Assembly (NCBI GenBank): GCA_949128115.1
Contig: OX421963.1
Span: forward strand, 55,299,306-55,363,305
Source of the DNA: Anaspis maculata
Taxonomy: Eukaryota; Arthropoda; Insecta; Coleoptera; Scraptiidae
Direction: 5' to 3'
Length of the DNA: 64,000 nucleotides
A program made the translations under genes and the position numbers. The notes under the pieces were generated by a model. The model had not been told where the DNA came from. It ran no database searches and saw nothing but the letters and a program-made list of their open reading frames with translations. How positions within the stretch are numbered: position 1 is the first letter of the stretch; every line of letters begins with the position of its first letter. This document shows, in pieces, positions 24,297 to 33,894 of this stretch.

Positions 24297-24580
24297 CGCG
24301 CGCAGAATTCTGACTTTGAAACTCGGAATTGTGCGCGCGCAGAATTCCGAGTTTGAAACTCAAAATTCCGACTTTCAAACTCAGAATTCCGACTTTCAAA
24401 CTCAGAATTCCGACTTTCAAACTCAGAATTCCGACTTTAAACTCGGAATTCCGACTTTAAATCACAGAATTCTGACTTTCAAACTCAGAATTCCGACTTT
24501 AAACTCAGAATTCCGACTTTAAACTCAGAATTCCGACTTTAAACTCAGAATTCCGACTTTAAACTCAGAATTCTGACTTT
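24297..24580 (-). repeat. EcoRI-site minisatellite (right array, inverted)
   Basis: About 14 copies of CAGAATTCCGACTTTAAACT, the reverse complement of the left array's unit. It is as regular as the left array. Confidence 0.9.
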
Positions 24581-24649
24581 ACTCCCAAAATTTCGTGTTT
24601 TTTTTCCGAAATCATAAAAAAACTCAGATGTCCGCTCTGCACCTTCGTA

Positions 24650-26150
24650 TTTTTTCAACTTATCAGCTCCTATGGTTATTTTTATGGTAAAAAATTAGTG
24701 ATAGTTGAATGTGGCAGTAGTTTTATTTTTGGAATGGAAGTTGGTGAAAGAAAAAATATTGAAATTTTTTTAGCTGCCTTTGTTAAAAAAACGTAATATG
24801 AGGAATACGGGCGCAACTCAAAAGCGCGGTTTGAAAATTATTAATTTCAGTATTAAGACCTCAGGCCATATTTGAATGAATATAACCAAAATTTGAACTG
24901 CACTTTTCATTATGATCAAGTTATCCCGATAAATTAAACCTTTTGTTGTGAATTTTTGGTTTCACGAGACTTTTTTTGTTTTTATTTTGAGTTGTGTCAT
25001 TATTTTTGAATTTCTTTGTGATAAAAGTGTGACGTAAATAAGAACAAGGTACCTATAGCATATTGGAGTATTTTTTCCCAAAAGACCTACAGAGCTATTA
25101 AAAAAGGTACCTAGTAGAAAATGAACAAAACTGCTAAAATTGCAATAAATAAAAAAAAAATAAAAAAACTATTGCCACATCAGCTTAGGTTAACAAAGTA
25201 GGCATCTATATGCCAACAACATTTGCGTTAAATTATCAGAAGAGTTACCAAAATGAAATTTGACACAAACATGACAAAAAGTCAATTAAGTATTTAAAGT
25301 ACCTACCTAACAAAATATCACAGAGGCAGGTAATTAAAAAAAAAATGCACAAATTGCCTTATCAACTTCGACTGAAAAAGTAGGTATAGGCTTTTTTACA
25401 ATGATGTATCGTATAACACGACCCCTCTAGTCTAATTTGAAATTTTATAAAGGGTATAGCCACCCTTGCCTAGGGGGATATATGGAACAACATCGTTGAT
25501 AATATAGGTAGGTACTGGAACTTGGAAGCTGTTTTGGTTTTTTACAGGAAAAATTTGTACAGCCCGATATCAAAGGTGGATAGTTTTTTTTTAATCACCT
25601 GTAGAATGGGAATAACGAGGGGAATAAATATCAAGCTATCAATTCTCTTCTCGTGTGTCCAAAGTCTTCGGGGTTTACTCTTCCAGTTACTTTACGTAGA
25701 TACCTCTACCTGATAGTTTTTGTTTTAATTTTTATTTAGTCAAGACTACCTAATACTTTACGTCATATAGGATAATTATTTTGGATTTTTATGAACATCA
25801 CAAAATAAAACGCTCTTCACTTCTATGCCAAAAACAGAGATAAAGTACCTACCTACCTATAAAATCCAGTACCTATATAGTAGCTGTTGAATATTGGGTA
25901 ATGGTTCTTCAAACCCGATTGAAGCCATTTGTTGCTATATTTATTCCGATGTTTACGAATTTTACGCGGGGTCGCGGGACTTTCGTAAATCGACGGAAAA
26001 ATAGCATCGAACATATAGGTAGAGGTGCTATAATTAAAAACAGCGTTATCGATCATGTCTTTTTCTATCCAATACTTATATGCTTCAATTTTCAATCTGC
26101 ATCTGAAAACTCGAATTAGGTACCTGCCTCATTTTCAAGAAAATTACGGT
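24650..26150. other. AT-rich intergenic DNA
   Basis: No gene or clear repeat. The stretch contains many GTACCTACC and ACCTACCTA words. Short frames on both strands are chance openings. Confidence 0.4.
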
Positions 26151-26425
26151 TTGTTTGTGTTACGGAAAAGTGCGGTTCCTATGTGGAGAACAAAACAAAG
26201 CTTGCCGACTAGCTTGCGGATGCGGAGGTAGGCAACTAAATAAACAGTGTGTTGTCAATATGGGCAATCTTTTAGAGCCACTGGAATATCTCTGCCTCAG
26301 CACATGCAGCAAATATCCCCTCCCGTTTTTCCGTCGAGCGACAATTCCGTCCAACAACAATTCCGTCCAACGAACCGTACTCGTTTTAAAGAACAGGTGA
26401 AAATCCTAGCTTTGAAATTAAAAAA

Positions 26426-26944
26426 ATGCGTCGCCGATATTATTGTGATTATTGTGACAAATCGTTCATCGATGACTTGGACGCAAGAAAAAAGCATTTG
26501 TACAGCTCTTACCACATCAAGTTGAGAAATTTGCACTATGAAATGTACAGAGGTGAGTTTCTTTTCAGATTTTGACCTTGGGCCTTGTTGGAACTTATTT
26601 AAAGAGGCGTATTTTCCAGATCCAAAAACTATATTGAAGGAAGAAACAGAAAAGACACCTTGTAGACGATTTTTGAGCAACGGAACTTGCCAGTTTTCTG
26701 GAATATGCAAGTATACTCACTATACTCCCGATCAGCTTTGGGATATTAAGTTACAAGGTTTGTCATCAATAGAAGTACCTGTTATGGAATATAGGGTATA
26801 CTATTATGGTATGGTATTGCATGCTGGTAGGAAACTAGTCAGAAAGCTGATTTTCCATTATCCAGAAATACAAGCCTTCCTTGGTGTGATGAAGTTGGAT
26901 CTTTCACATCTCACTACAAATACAAAAGACCGAAAAAAATATAG
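26426..26944 (+). CDS. ZMAT5: ZMAT5-like protein (U11/U12 snRNP 20 kDa protein), three exons
   Basis: Exons are 26426-26552, 26620-26774 and 26831-26944; introns are 67 bp (GTGAGT…TTTTCCAG) and 56 bp (GTACCT…TGGTAG). The 131-residue product has a U1-type C2H2 finger at residues 5-31 (YYCDYCDKSF with His24 and His30) and a CCCH finger at about 53-72 (PCRRFLSNGTC, then C and H with spacing C-x8-C-x5-C-x3-H). This order of U1-type then CCCH, with an 'RDPKTIL' linker, is that of ZMAT5, a part of the U11/U12 di-snRNP that recognises minor-class introns in the nucleus. Human ZMAT5 is 170 residues. The C-terminus assumes the second intron, which restores an 'SLPWCDEVGSF' ending; without it the frame stops at 26954 with unlikely sequence. 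A transposon-derived repeat starts 13 bp after the stop. Confidence 0.85.
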
Positions 26945-26956
26945 CTATACCTGAAT

Positions 26957-28300
26957 ACAGGGTGATTCATGAGTGACCTTACATAGGCTGATAGAGGATA
27001 AAGGACTTCGAGGCGAGTCAGGATCCACAGAAGAAATTTTGATTTCTCCATTGGTTACGAAGATACAGGCCTGTTTTGTGTGTTAAAACTTTGATAGGTG
27101 ATATTTCTGAAATGGCTATAGATATTTTGTTGAAATCCACCAGTAACATTTCTCGGTAACAGTTCCGTATGCGGTGAAACGCCAAAAATTCGGTTTTTTT
27201 CGGGAAAAAAGACTCTAACAGATGGATTTCACTCCAAAGAAGACGATTCCGCTGTCGGAGCCGGGTTTTTCCAACTATTTCTTCTGATTTTCTAACCTCA
27301 AAAGTTTCACTGCATACGGAACAATTACCGCGGGAATATTATTCCGTATACGGTGAAACACCAAAAAGGCATCAATTTTGGTGGGAGATGACACTCATAG
27401 ATAGATTTCACTTAAAAGAACGTGATACCAATGTCGGAAAGATGCATTTCTCAACAAGTTTTTTTTTAGTTTAAAAAACGTTCACTTTTTACAGCTCATA
27501 ATAATTACCCCGCGCCGCCACTGAATATGTGTCATATGTCAACAAAACAAAAGCAGAATCAAGGCAACTCCAACTCCCTACCCACTAGCGCAGGTCTAAA
27601 AAGAAGGAGCATACTTGAGACGACGGGGAGACTTCAACAAAAATAATGAATTCTTGTTTAATATAACAATAAGAGACCATTTATCACATAATTCACGAAT
27701 TTTTTGCAATTTCAGCCGTTCTGTTAACTATCATCTGTCAGACTTTGACGTATGGCCTCGCGTAAAACAGTGGCGCACTATTTAACAGATTTCATAACTT
27801 ATAAGATAAAATTCGATGGAAAGCGAATGAGAAGTGCCGCTCCGACAACAGAACTGTGTTTTTGAAAGTAAAATCTACAAATGAGTGTCGTTTCCTACCA
27901 AAATTGATGCATTTTAAGCGTTTCACCGTATACGGAATAATATCCCCGCGGTAATTGTTCCGTATGTGGTGAAACTTTTGAGGTTAGAAAATCAAAAGAA
28001 ATAGTTGTAAAACCCCGGCTCCGACAACGGAATCGTGTTCTTTGGAGTGAAATCTATCTGTTAGAGTCTTTTTTCCCGAAAAAAAACGAATTTTTGGCGT
28101 TTCACCGCATACGGAACAATTACCCATTTCTCTCTTGGAACTAATCCGGAAGGTAAATTAAAATCCAGGGCCGGGCTAGAAAAAATGTGCCCCTTGGTTA
28201 TTTGATCAAAAGTACATTGTTTGACCATTTTTACAAAAAAACTGCTATCGGATTCGAAAAGCTGAGGAAAAATGCTTCAAGAATCATTCTTCAATAGGCG
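26957..28300 (+). mobile_element. Repeat X, copy 1, interrupted by a 970-bp insertion
   Basis: It starts TACAGGGTGATTCATGAGTG and, once 27155-28124 plus one duplication is removed, is colinear with the reverse strand of 33060-33434. It is non-coding. The end motif TACAGGGTG recurs on other repeats in the window. Confidence 0.75.
27155..28124. mobile_element. Hairpin DNA element, GGTAA termini, 8-bp target duplication
   Basis: Starts GGTAACAGTTCCGTATGCGG and ends with the inverted counterpart CCGCATACGGAACAATTACC. CATTTCTC is present at 27147-27154 and 28125-28132, and the uninterrupted copy of the host repeat at 33229-33236 has one such site (minus strand). Arms reach about 300 bp, with a second inner set of the ACGGAACAATTACCGCGGG motif. 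The 360-bp centre has no ORF. A GG start with an 8-bp duplication fits Merlin- or P-like groups, but no transposase is present to decide. Confidence 0.8.
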
Positions 28301-28395
28301 AAATTCAGTGCCATTTCTGCGCTGGCGCAACCATGCTAGGGGATTTGAGAATAGTGCCGTATGCTAACACATGTAAAAAGCGTAATTTCAACATT

Positions 28396-29134
28396 AGGTG
28401 AGTTCGGCAATTCAACTCCATTCCCTCTTTTTACTCCGTACACACATAAGCCGTTCGGTTATTCCCTTCGGAGTGGGTGGCGTCACTCGCTTTTCCGTTC
28501 GGCTTTTCGTTTCGGCGCAAATAGAGTTCACTCCGAAAGCACCACATAAATAGGTGGGGTTTGTGGAGCAGGCATGCGCACAATACGCGTGATCAGTTTG
28601 ACAGCATTATTTTGACAGAATGGAATCTCCAGTAGGCTGTTGGGGCGTCTGCGGGTTGTCAGGCCCTTTGCCTGCCATTGAGGCCCATTTCATGTCCACA
28701 CATGTGGAGGAAGAGCAACCGCAGCAGACTGAGCAGGAGACCCCATCACCCAAGGACCTCGCGAATGAAAACACCCAAGGAAAGCCAGAGGCCCGTCGTG
28801 GTGAAAAAATGTGGACTCAAGAAAATACCCTCTTCCTCCTAGATTTGGTCAAGAGCCTTGATGAGGAATTTTCCAACTCCGTTAAAAAAAATGTGTGGAA
28901 AAAAATTGGTTTTGTTTTGTTGCTTGTTTGTTTATGCTTTTCCTTGTCTTGTAACTTGTTTATAACCCAACTATTTGCAACTGACACTACAGTGACAACT
29001 GACAACTAGTGACATTGACATTTACGCGTTCCTCGGTGCGTTCAGTAATTTTCACTCCCTTTGCTCTTTAAACCACGTGACAAAAATCCGCTCCTGTTCC
29101 ACTCCAACCCCGTGACGAAAAGCCGAACTCACCT
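28396..29134. mobile_element. Element with AGGTGAGTTCGGC termini and ATT target duplication
   Basis: 13-bp perfect terminal inverted repeats AGGTGAGTTCGGC, with ATT at 28393-28395 and 29135-29137. The sister repeat at about 29945 reads CAACATTGTATATT without the insert, so ends and duplication are confirmed within the window. It carries one coding-like exon (28620). Confidence 0.85.
28620..28906 (+). CDS. Transposon-encoded Myb/SANT-like protein, first exon
   Basis: From the ATG, residues 1-25 hold a Cys-rich start (CWGVCG and an H-x3-H-like AHFMSTH), 30-60 are Glu/Gln/Pro-rich, and residues about 64-95 (KMWTQENTLFLLDLVKSLDE, ending VWKKI) match the first helices of Myb/SANT-like domains. 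Such domains occur in the second protein of Harbinger-type transposons and in trihelix-like insect proteins. A donor GGTTTT follows AAAAAAATT at about 28906, after which the open frame turns hydrophobic and ends at 29009. The remaining exons are absent from this 739-bp element, so it is probably a deletion derivative. It lies inside the 28396-29134 element. Confidence 0.5.
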
Positions 29135-29469
29135 ATTGTATATTATTGAAACGGCTGTAAATGAAACTTTCAAATAAGCTATGGAAAAAGAGTGTTTCTT
29201 GATCTTTCATTGTGTTCAAGACCAGCAATGATGGATCAGTTTTAGATACACAAGGAGCAAAAATATGGTGACGTGTTTATCAGTTGGTGTGTTTTTGAAA
29301 ATACCGTCCTACTTCTAGTATTCTTCTCTACCTTACGGTTGCCGTCCTGTCTGTCAATGGCATGAAACTGCATGTAAACAAATGGTAACTAAAATTTTAT
29401 CGGGTTATATGTATAATATATCAGAGGTTTTGTGTTTTCTGTTTTTTTTCAAAAATGACAGGCAGTTTG

Positions 29470-29780
29470 TTGAGTGCCTGGCTGCAAAAACCGTACGAAA
29501 AGAACATTACAGTTCCATTTCATGTGTTCCCAAAAAACATCACCTTCTAGGCAACCAGTTATACACTGAAAACGGCTTTTTTGTTCTTTTCGGAGCACTA
29601 GGTATACGCGCGGAATTAATTTTTTCGACAGCAATGCACATGGACAACATCATTCCGCATAATCTAGCATGGAAATCAGGAGTTTCTTGTCATCTATTTT
29701 CCTTTGTTAAACCGATGGCTAAAAATCTGCAGGTTTTGACTTTTCCTAGCTCGCGCAGACGCATGAGTTCCATCCCCTAG
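29470..29780 (+). pseudogene. Frameshifted coding relic, THAP-like finger at its start
   Basis: GTGCCTGGCTGCAAAAACCG reads VPGCKNR and is followed after a basic stretch by QFHF, similar to the C2CH pattern of THAP domains (x-V-P-G-C…F-H). Stops interrupt this frame and the neighbouring one, and the first cysteine is lost. The same relic lies in copy 2 at 30285-30586. THAP domains are found in P-type transposases and host factors. The reading is tentative. Confidence 0.35.
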
Positions 29781-29849
29781 CTTTGCAAACCTACAGCGCA
29801 AGTCGTGCCTTTGAATATCGCATATTCAGATGGCACACCTAAACCGCGA

Positions 29850-30620
29850 CAATAGAATAGGCGAGATTCAGTGCCATTTCTGCGCTTGTGCAACCATGCG
29901 AGGGGATTTGAGAATAGTGCCGTATGCTAACACATGTAAAAAGCGTAATTTCAACATTGTATATTATTGAAACGGCTGGAAATGGAACTTCCAAATAAGT
30001 TGTGGAAAAAAGAGTGTTTCTTGATCTTTCATTGTGTTCAAGACCAGCAATGATGGATCAGTTTTAGATACACGATGAGCGAAAATATGGTAACGTGTTT
30101 ATCAGTTAGTGTTTTTTTGAAAATACCGCCCTATTTATAGTATTCTTCTCTGCCTTACGGTTGCCATCCTGTCTGTCGATGGCATGAAACTGCAAGTAAA
30201 TGAAATCTTATCGGGTTATATCAAAGGTTTTGTGTTTTGTGTTTTCTGTTTCTTCTTTCAAAAATGACGGGGAGTTTGTTGAGTGCCTGACTGCAAAAAC
30301 CGTACGAAAAAAACATTGCAGTTTCATTCCATGTGTGTTCCCAAACAAACATCACCTTCTAGGCAACCAGTTATACACTGAAAATGGCTTTTTCGTTCTT
30401 TTCGGAACACTACGCGCGGAATGCATTTTTTCGACAGCAATGCACATGGACAAAATAATTTCGCCTAATCTAGCATGGAAATCAGGAGTTTCTTGTCATC
30501 TATTTTTCTTTGTTAAATTGGTGGCTGAAAATTTGCAGGTTTTGACTTTTCCTAGCTCGCGCAGACGCATGAGTTCCATCCCCTAGCTTTGCGAACCTAC
30601 AGCGCATGTCCGTGCCGCTG
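29850..30620 (+). repeat. Dispersed repeat Y, copy 2 (uninterrupted)
   Basis: Colinear with 28290-29790 minus the 739-bp element. It serves as the empty-site reference for that insertion and contains the same THAP-like relic. Confidence 0.8.
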
Positions 30621-30689
30621 AATATCGCATATTGATAGTAGAATTTGTGGGTATACGTTTCCATTTCCAACCAGACATATTGACTCATT

Positions 30690-31222
30690 AGCTGCGTTCG
30701 GTAATTACATGTGAGAGGCGATGCAGATGCGTCTGATATGTGTTGGTTGTTAGTCACGTGACCAAAATATGATTTGACAAAACCGAACGATGCAGATGAA
30801 ATAATGACAGATGACAGGTAAAACAATAAGTTAAGTTGACAGCAGTTGACAGCTGACGGCGTGCGCTCCCGCTTAGTCGAATTTGTTTACCATGAATCGC
30901 CACTTTGCTTTCGCTTTCGCTCCTTCTGCCATTTTTACGCCAAATAACCAGCCCCAGCCAGCAGTGTCACACTTGTTGCTTACTCAAATGCGGAAATATG
31001 CCTAATCCCTAACCTCAAACGAGCAACGCGGAATGACAAGTTGACATACGTCAAAAAAAGATCTGGGACCTCGGCCAAAAACCTCCGAGCAAACGGATGT
31101 ACATCTGACGCGTCTGGCAGGGAATATCCGAACGCTTCAGATCTGCGTCGATTTGCTTGAGATGCAATAACCGAACGATGTAGATGTAAATCGGGCATCT
31201 GACGTAATAACCGAACGCAGCT
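30690..31222. mobile_element. Element with AGCTGCGTTCGGT termini and ATT target duplication
   Basis: AGCTGCGTTCGGTAATTAC at the left is inverted at the right (GTAATAACCGAACGCAGCT). ATT lies at 30687-30689 and 31223-31225. The opposite arm of the surrounding inverted repeat (CAATGAGTC at about 32104-32112) is the empty site with a single AAT/ATT. No ORF is convincing. Inner inverted CGTTCGG motifs lie near both ends. Confidence 0.85.
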
Positions 31223-31360
31223 ATTGTTTGACTGAATTCATTCAATTTTTTTTTTTTTGGCTTGTCTCTGTTGAATAGAAGGGCTTGGTTGAGAGAAAAA
31301 TTCCAGAGCCGACCATTTTTTAAATGACAAATTCGAAAGTAAAACCCAAAATTATACTTA

Positions 31361-31995
31361 AGGTGGGTTCAGTCAGCTTGGTTTTAGTTTTAAGCTTAGT
31401 TCCCAGTTGCGAATATTCGGACAGAAAACGCGAAATTTAATGTCAAAGTCGTCATATTGGCCAATCAGAGCCCTCGAATTCAAAATTTGACATATAAAAT
31501 CGCATTTTCTGTCCGAATATTCGCATCTGGGAACCCAGCTTTAGTCGTAGTCGTAAATTTGAAAGTAGAAAGCACGCGTCATATGCGCGGCGTTCATACA
31601 GAGTTTTAGTTTTAATTTTAGTCGTAAGAATTCCGAACTTTGTCGTATGATGCCAACTTGCAGGTTGCGTAATTACCGGTATAAGGTATGAGCATGGATG
31701 GTGATGGCAATAGGTTGTATGTATCAATAAAAAAATAGCATAAGCATTTGCTTCGATTTCAGAGGAGTTGTACTCCTCATAAAGGTAAGCAAATACTTAT
31801 TTATGCTTATTTTTTTACGAGTTTTTATATTAATACTACCCATTATGAACCGTATGAAGATGAAGGTTCGCGCAGTATCATTCGAGCTCCTATTGGTCAA
31901 TTCTTACGACTAAATCTTGCTGTATGAACGCTCTTCTCTGTTACGACAACGACTAAAACTAAAACAGCGACTAAATAAGCTGACTGAACGCACCT
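31361..31995. mobile_element. MITE with GTTCAGTCAGCTT termini, hosting another MITE
   Basis: AGGTGGGTTCAGTCAGCTTG at the left and AAGCTGACTGAACGCACCT at the right are inverted. The family is shared with 18773-18907 and 40347-40427. A second MITE occupies 31397-31545. Confidence 0.7.
31397..31545. mobile_element. MITE, ~150 bp, with GAATATTCGGACAGAAAA arms
   Basis: GTTCCCAGTTGCGAATATTC at the left and GAATATTCGCATCTGGGAAC at the right are inverted over about 35 bp. It is non-coding. Confidence 0.8.
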
Positions 31996-32177
31996 TTTAT
32001 TTGGTCGTAAAAAAAATCTTCGGCTATGGAATTTTTCTTTCAACCAAGCTCTTCTATTCTACAGAGACAAGCTAAAAAATGAATTTGAATGAATTCAGTC
32101 AAACAATGAGTCAATATGTCCGGTCAAAAATGGAAGCTTATACCCACAAGATTTACTTTTTATTTTATTGTTGAAAC

Positions 32178-33027
32178 TAGAGAGACCTGGGATCTGGTTA
32201 CCCAGAGAGAGACGCAAGCCCAGTCATTGAGCGAGAGGGTATAGAGAGAGAGAAAGCTAGAGCACTAGGGTATTTGCACGTCAGGGTGTGGTGCCATTGC
32301 TTGTTACTAAACCACCCTGCGTCACAGTCAAAATGCATGACATGAGCTGTCAATATTTTTGTTGAGGTTAAGTCGACCGTTTCATCTTTCAACACAGATT
32401 TTTTCACTAAATTTAACAGAAACTCTTAAAAACTGCTTTAGGCATGTATATTGTGTTCCATACATAGCAGATGCTTTCGATCACCGTATTTCAAGTACTG
32501 CTGGCATTTCGTCGAACGTAGGTTTCATCATCCAACTCATTCCCTCGAACACAAATTCCGTTGATCGTTGAATGCAGTAACCGTCGACGTGGTGACCCCA
32601 TCGTGAAGATAGATTTGTAATTGCCGTACGCGCAGTAGGTATATTATGTATTTCAGTAGGTACTGGCCCCGAACAGCTGGAAAGCCCAAAAAGCACAATA
32701 ATAGAAGTTCATCAATTTTGCAAGATTCTATACCTGATGGTTTCTTCGGCAAGGAAAACATCACATCTTCCCGACTCTTGTACTGCTTCACGGTGCACCT
32801 TTTTCGTTTTGGCACTTTTAGCCTGGATTTCGGCGATTTCGGCATGCAAAATAATGACAATTCAAATTTGTAAACAAATCGTGAAAATGACAAATGTCAA
32901 TAGCAACCACGCCCACCCCAGCTAACTTGTTTTAAATTTTGACGAGGCCAGGAAATGCCGAGACACTGACAGAGAATACCGATATATCTCTTTCATAGCT
33001 TCGTCACTCTATAGTACAGTCTCTCTA
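32178..33027. mobile_element. hAT-like non-autonomous element, 8-bp target duplication GTTGAAAC
   Basis: Ends are TAGAGAGAC and GTCTCTCTA. GTTGAAAC is present at 32170-32177 and 33028-33035. TAGAG-type termini plus an 8-bp duplication are the hAT superfamily signature. No hAT transposase lies inside; instead there is a spliced coding candidate on the minus strand. Confidence 0.75.
32537..32845 (-). CDS. Small basic protein candidate, two exons, inside a hAT-like element
   Basis: On the minus strand, exon 1 is 32845-32734 (ATG to CCATCAG, donor GTATAG) and exon 2 is 32676-32537 (after GGCTTTCCAG), with a 57-bp intron. The joined frame is 83 residues. The first 25 are Lys/Arg-rich (KSRLKVPKRKRCTVKQYKSR), followed by a mixed tail ending at TGA. 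Intron size agrees with the introns of the ZMAT5-like gene. The family is not recognised. Exon 1 is convincing on codon pattern and donor. Exon 2 is weaker, because another frame across 32481-32696 is also open. It could be a captured host exon or a transposon-encoded DNA-binding fragment. Confidence 0.35.
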   Translation of the reverse strand: MPKSPKSRLKVPKRKRCTVKQYKSREDVMFSLPKKPSGIESCKIDELLLLCFLGFPAVRGQYLLKYIIYLLRVRQLQIYLHDGVTTSTVTAFNDQRNLCSRE

Positions 33028-33059
33028 GTTGAAACGATTTAGGTGTGCCATCTAAATTA

Positions 33060-33434
33060 AAGAGTGATTCTTGAAGCACTTTTTCTTACCTTTTCGAATC
33101 CAATACCAATTTTTTAAAAAAGCGGTCAGAAAATGTGCTTTTTGATCAAATAACAAAAGGAGCACATTTTTTTGAGCATGGCCCTGTGTTTTGACTTATC
33201 CGATATGACTTCTGGATAAGTTCCAACAGAGAAATATTACCGGTAAATTTCAACAAAATATCACTAACCGTTTCAGAAATATCGCTTATCAAAGTTTCAT
33301 ACGAAACACACAAAACACCCTGTATCTTCGTAACCAATAGAGAAAACAAAATTCCTTCTGTAGATCCTGACTCACCTCGCAGTCTTTTATCTCCCATTAG
33401 CCTATGTAAGGTCACCCATGAATCACCCTGTATA
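33060..33434 (-). mobile_element. Repeat X, copy 2 (uninterrupted)
   Basis: Reverse-strand match to 26957-27154 plus 28133-28300. The terminal AATCACCCTGTATA corresponds to the TACAGGGTGATT start of copy 1. It holds the empty site for the 27155-28124 element. Confidence 0.8.
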
Positions 33435-33785
33435 CACACACATGTCATGACCTCTGGTCAATGGTCATTGGTGTATTTCAGCGACTCTACCATTTAGATT
33501 CAATTATAGAAATAAATTCGGGTCTTGTTGTGTTGAAGGGGACCACGAATTTGGTAATTCCAAAAGTAAAAATGGATAATAGCAGTATTTTAGATTGTTC
33601 CGTGAAAGAATATTTGCGGATGATCCAGAGGTTTTTAAGAAGAAAAATGTTGAAGTTATTTCCTGAACCACGTTTCAGCAAAATTAATCGGCCTATCTGG
33701 AAGTTATGACAAAAAGTTAATTTTCTGATTTCAACTTTTGAACGCCTGTAATCCTGCAAGCTGAGTACATGGTTGTGAGTAAAAT

Positions 33786-33894
33786 AGTATACATACTCTC
33801 GACGGTAAATACATCATTCCAGCTTCGGGCTGGAGGCTTTCTGGTGCCCTCAGCAGTAATGATGTATTTCCCGTCTCGGTATGTAATATACTAT
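33786..33894. mobile_element. MITE-like hairpin, ~110 bp
   Basis: AATAGTATACATACTCTCGA at the left and GTCTCGGTATGTAATATACT at the right are inverted, and the arms continue through AAATACATCATT/AATGATGTATTT. The loop contains CCAGCTTCGGGCTGG, itself a small hairpin. Confidence 0.75.

Larger units (their letters stand above)
22846..24648. repeat. Giant hairpin containing two inverted minisatellite arrays
   Basis: TACGAAGGCGCAGAGCGGAC at the left pairs with CCGCTCTGCACCTTCGTA at the right. The arms run inward through minisatellites (22918-23170 and 24297-24580) and unique sequence to about 23640 and 24060. The 23640-24060 centre is not paired and carries zinc-finger remains. Arm length is about 600-800 bp. 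Confidence 0.85.
28290..29790 (+). repeat. Dispersed repeat Y, copy 1 (interrupted)
   Basis: Blocks 28290-28395 and 29135-29790 match 29850-30600 closely. Copy 1 carries an extra element (28396-29134). The 3' half contains a broken coding-like stretch (see 29470). Confidence 0.8.
30640..32150. repeat. Inverted repeat block with nested MITEs
   Basis: CATATTGACTCATT…GTTTGACTGAATTCATTCAA and the following GGCTTGTCTCTGTTGAATAG segment are matched in inverted order at 32000-32150. The left arm is split by the 30690-31222 element. The interior holds two MITEs. Confidence 0.75.

Noticed and set aside
33461..33709. 82-codon frame as a gene
   Set aside because: An equally long antisense frame overlaps it, and there is no domain or splice context.
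33786..33894. Hammerhead ribozyme in the MITE hairpin
   Set aside because: The conserved CTGANGA and GAAA core pair is not present in the right arrangement on either strand.
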